Source of the DNA: an uncultured Bacteroidota bacterium | GTDB taxonomy: Bacteria > Bacteroidota > Bacteroidia > Flavobacteriales > Flavobacteriaceae | DNA: 5,888 nt | Direction: 5' to 3' | Assembly (NCBI GenBank): GCA_903879875.1 | Contig: CAIRNC010000148.1 | Coordinates: forward strand, 1-5,888 | Shown here: piece after piece, positions 5,703 to 5,888 of the stretch | Numbering within the stretch: the first letter of the stretch is position 1 | How the letters are laid out: each line of letters opens with the position of its first letter | The notes under the pieces: generated by a model | Told to the model about the DNA's origin: nothing | Database searches by the model: none | What the model saw: only the letters and a program-made list of their open reading frames with translations | Program-made: the position numbers and the translations under genes

Positions 5703-5888
5703 TATTACCCATAATGCAGAGATACTCCTGCCAGTAGAAAATGAGGTTATTACCTCTAGGAGTTTGGCTGAAATTATTGTAAAATCACCCTTTATTGAGG
5801 CTAATACGGAAAGTGTTAGCCTTTCTCATTTAAAGTCCAAAAATGTAATTCCTGTTTTCACCAAGGACAATGAAATAACCTTATCTCA
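5668..5888 (+). CDS. DUF3871-like protein, 5' part, cut by the window edge
   Basis: An open frame starts at ATG 5668 inside the end of the ATPase gene (35-base overlap, different frame) and runs 73 complete codons to the window edge without a stop. The N-terminus is variable and polar (MDTAVLTLKPVNITHNAEIL). Then comes FIEANTESVSLSHLK at about 42-56, followed by VIPVFTKDNEITLS. From memory, the IEANT-x-x-VSL-x-HLK and IPVF-x-KDNE pattern marks the start of DUF3871, a family of unknown function on Bacteroidota mobile elements. The overlap suggests co-translation with the ATPase, so the two may act in the same process. The start is the only ATG in this frame before the conserved part. Function is unknown and most of the protein is outside the window. 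Confidence 0.8.
   Translation, partial: MDTAVLTLKPVNITHNAEILLPVENEVITSRSLAEIIVKSPFIEANTESVSLSHLKSKNVIPVFTKDNEITLS

Larger units (their letters stand above)
30..5888. mobile_element. Left portion of an integrative element at tRNA-Asn; boundaries unresolved
   Basis: The call is inferred from gene content. A tRNA 3' end is followed within 5 kb by an excisionase-like HTH gene, a tyrosine recombinase, a stand-alone SF3-like helicase, a RecA-like phage-type ATPase and a DUF3871-like gene, all on one strand pointing away from the tRNA. That is the usual composition of a satellite, prophage or mobilisable island. The start given here is the T arm, where such crossovers often fall, but the true crossover could be anywhere from the anticodon loop to the terminator. 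The right end and the second copy of the att sequence are not in the window. No structural, packaging or transfer gene is visible, so the class of element stays open. Confidence 0.72.

Overview
The window looks like the left end of an integrative genetic element inserted at the 3' end of a tRNA-Asn gene in a Bacteroidota chromosome, most likely a Flavobacteriia member. The host guess rests on four things. The DNA is AT-rich. Start codons sit in A/T-rich contexts without clear Shine-Dalgarno sequences. The tyrosine recombinase has the Y-V-A-R-H box typical of Bacteroidota. The last, truncated gene resembles DUF3871, a family I know from Bacteroidota mobile elements.

Layout: bases 1-54 are the 3' part of tRNA-Asn (anticodon GTT), followed by a strong intrinsic terminator (65-95). 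A short AT-rich junction (103-142) holds a perfect 11-bp tandem repeat and an overlapping inverted repeat, which are candidate recombinase-binding or attachment sequences. An unrecognised 288-aa gene (153-1019) ends near an 11-bp perfect hairpin (1045-1071). A promoter-like motif and an imperfect palindrome (1101-1135) precede a tightly packed gene run. That run encodes an 84-aa excisionase-like HTH protein (1149-1403), an unknown 159-aa protein (1396-1875), a tyrosine recombinase (1880-3136) and a DUF5906/SF3-like helicase (3114-4607). Overlaps of 8 and 23 bases and a 4-base gap suggest one transcript.

The 216-base gap at 4608-4823 is the most interesting part. Two 14-bp inverted copies of a GTGACAAAGTGAC motif flank about 100 bases of roughly 20% G+C. 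Inside them lie a 12-bp inverted pair and one arm of a third pair that crosses the others. The right-hand copy is also part of an intrinsic terminator. The layout fits a replication origin beside its helicase, a transcription attenuator for the genes downstream, or both. After it come a RecA-like AAA_24 ATPase (4824-5702), possibly a Sak4-like recombination protein, and the start of a DUF3871-like gene (5668 to the window edge).

Inferred working model: the HTH protein and recombinase control excision and integration at tRNA-Asn. The helicase, with the ATPase and downstream genes, supports replication or recombination of the excised form. No capsid, terminase, relaxase or conjugation gene is visible, so the window cannot separate a phage satellite, a mobilisable island and a prophage. 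The right end of the element lies outside the window.
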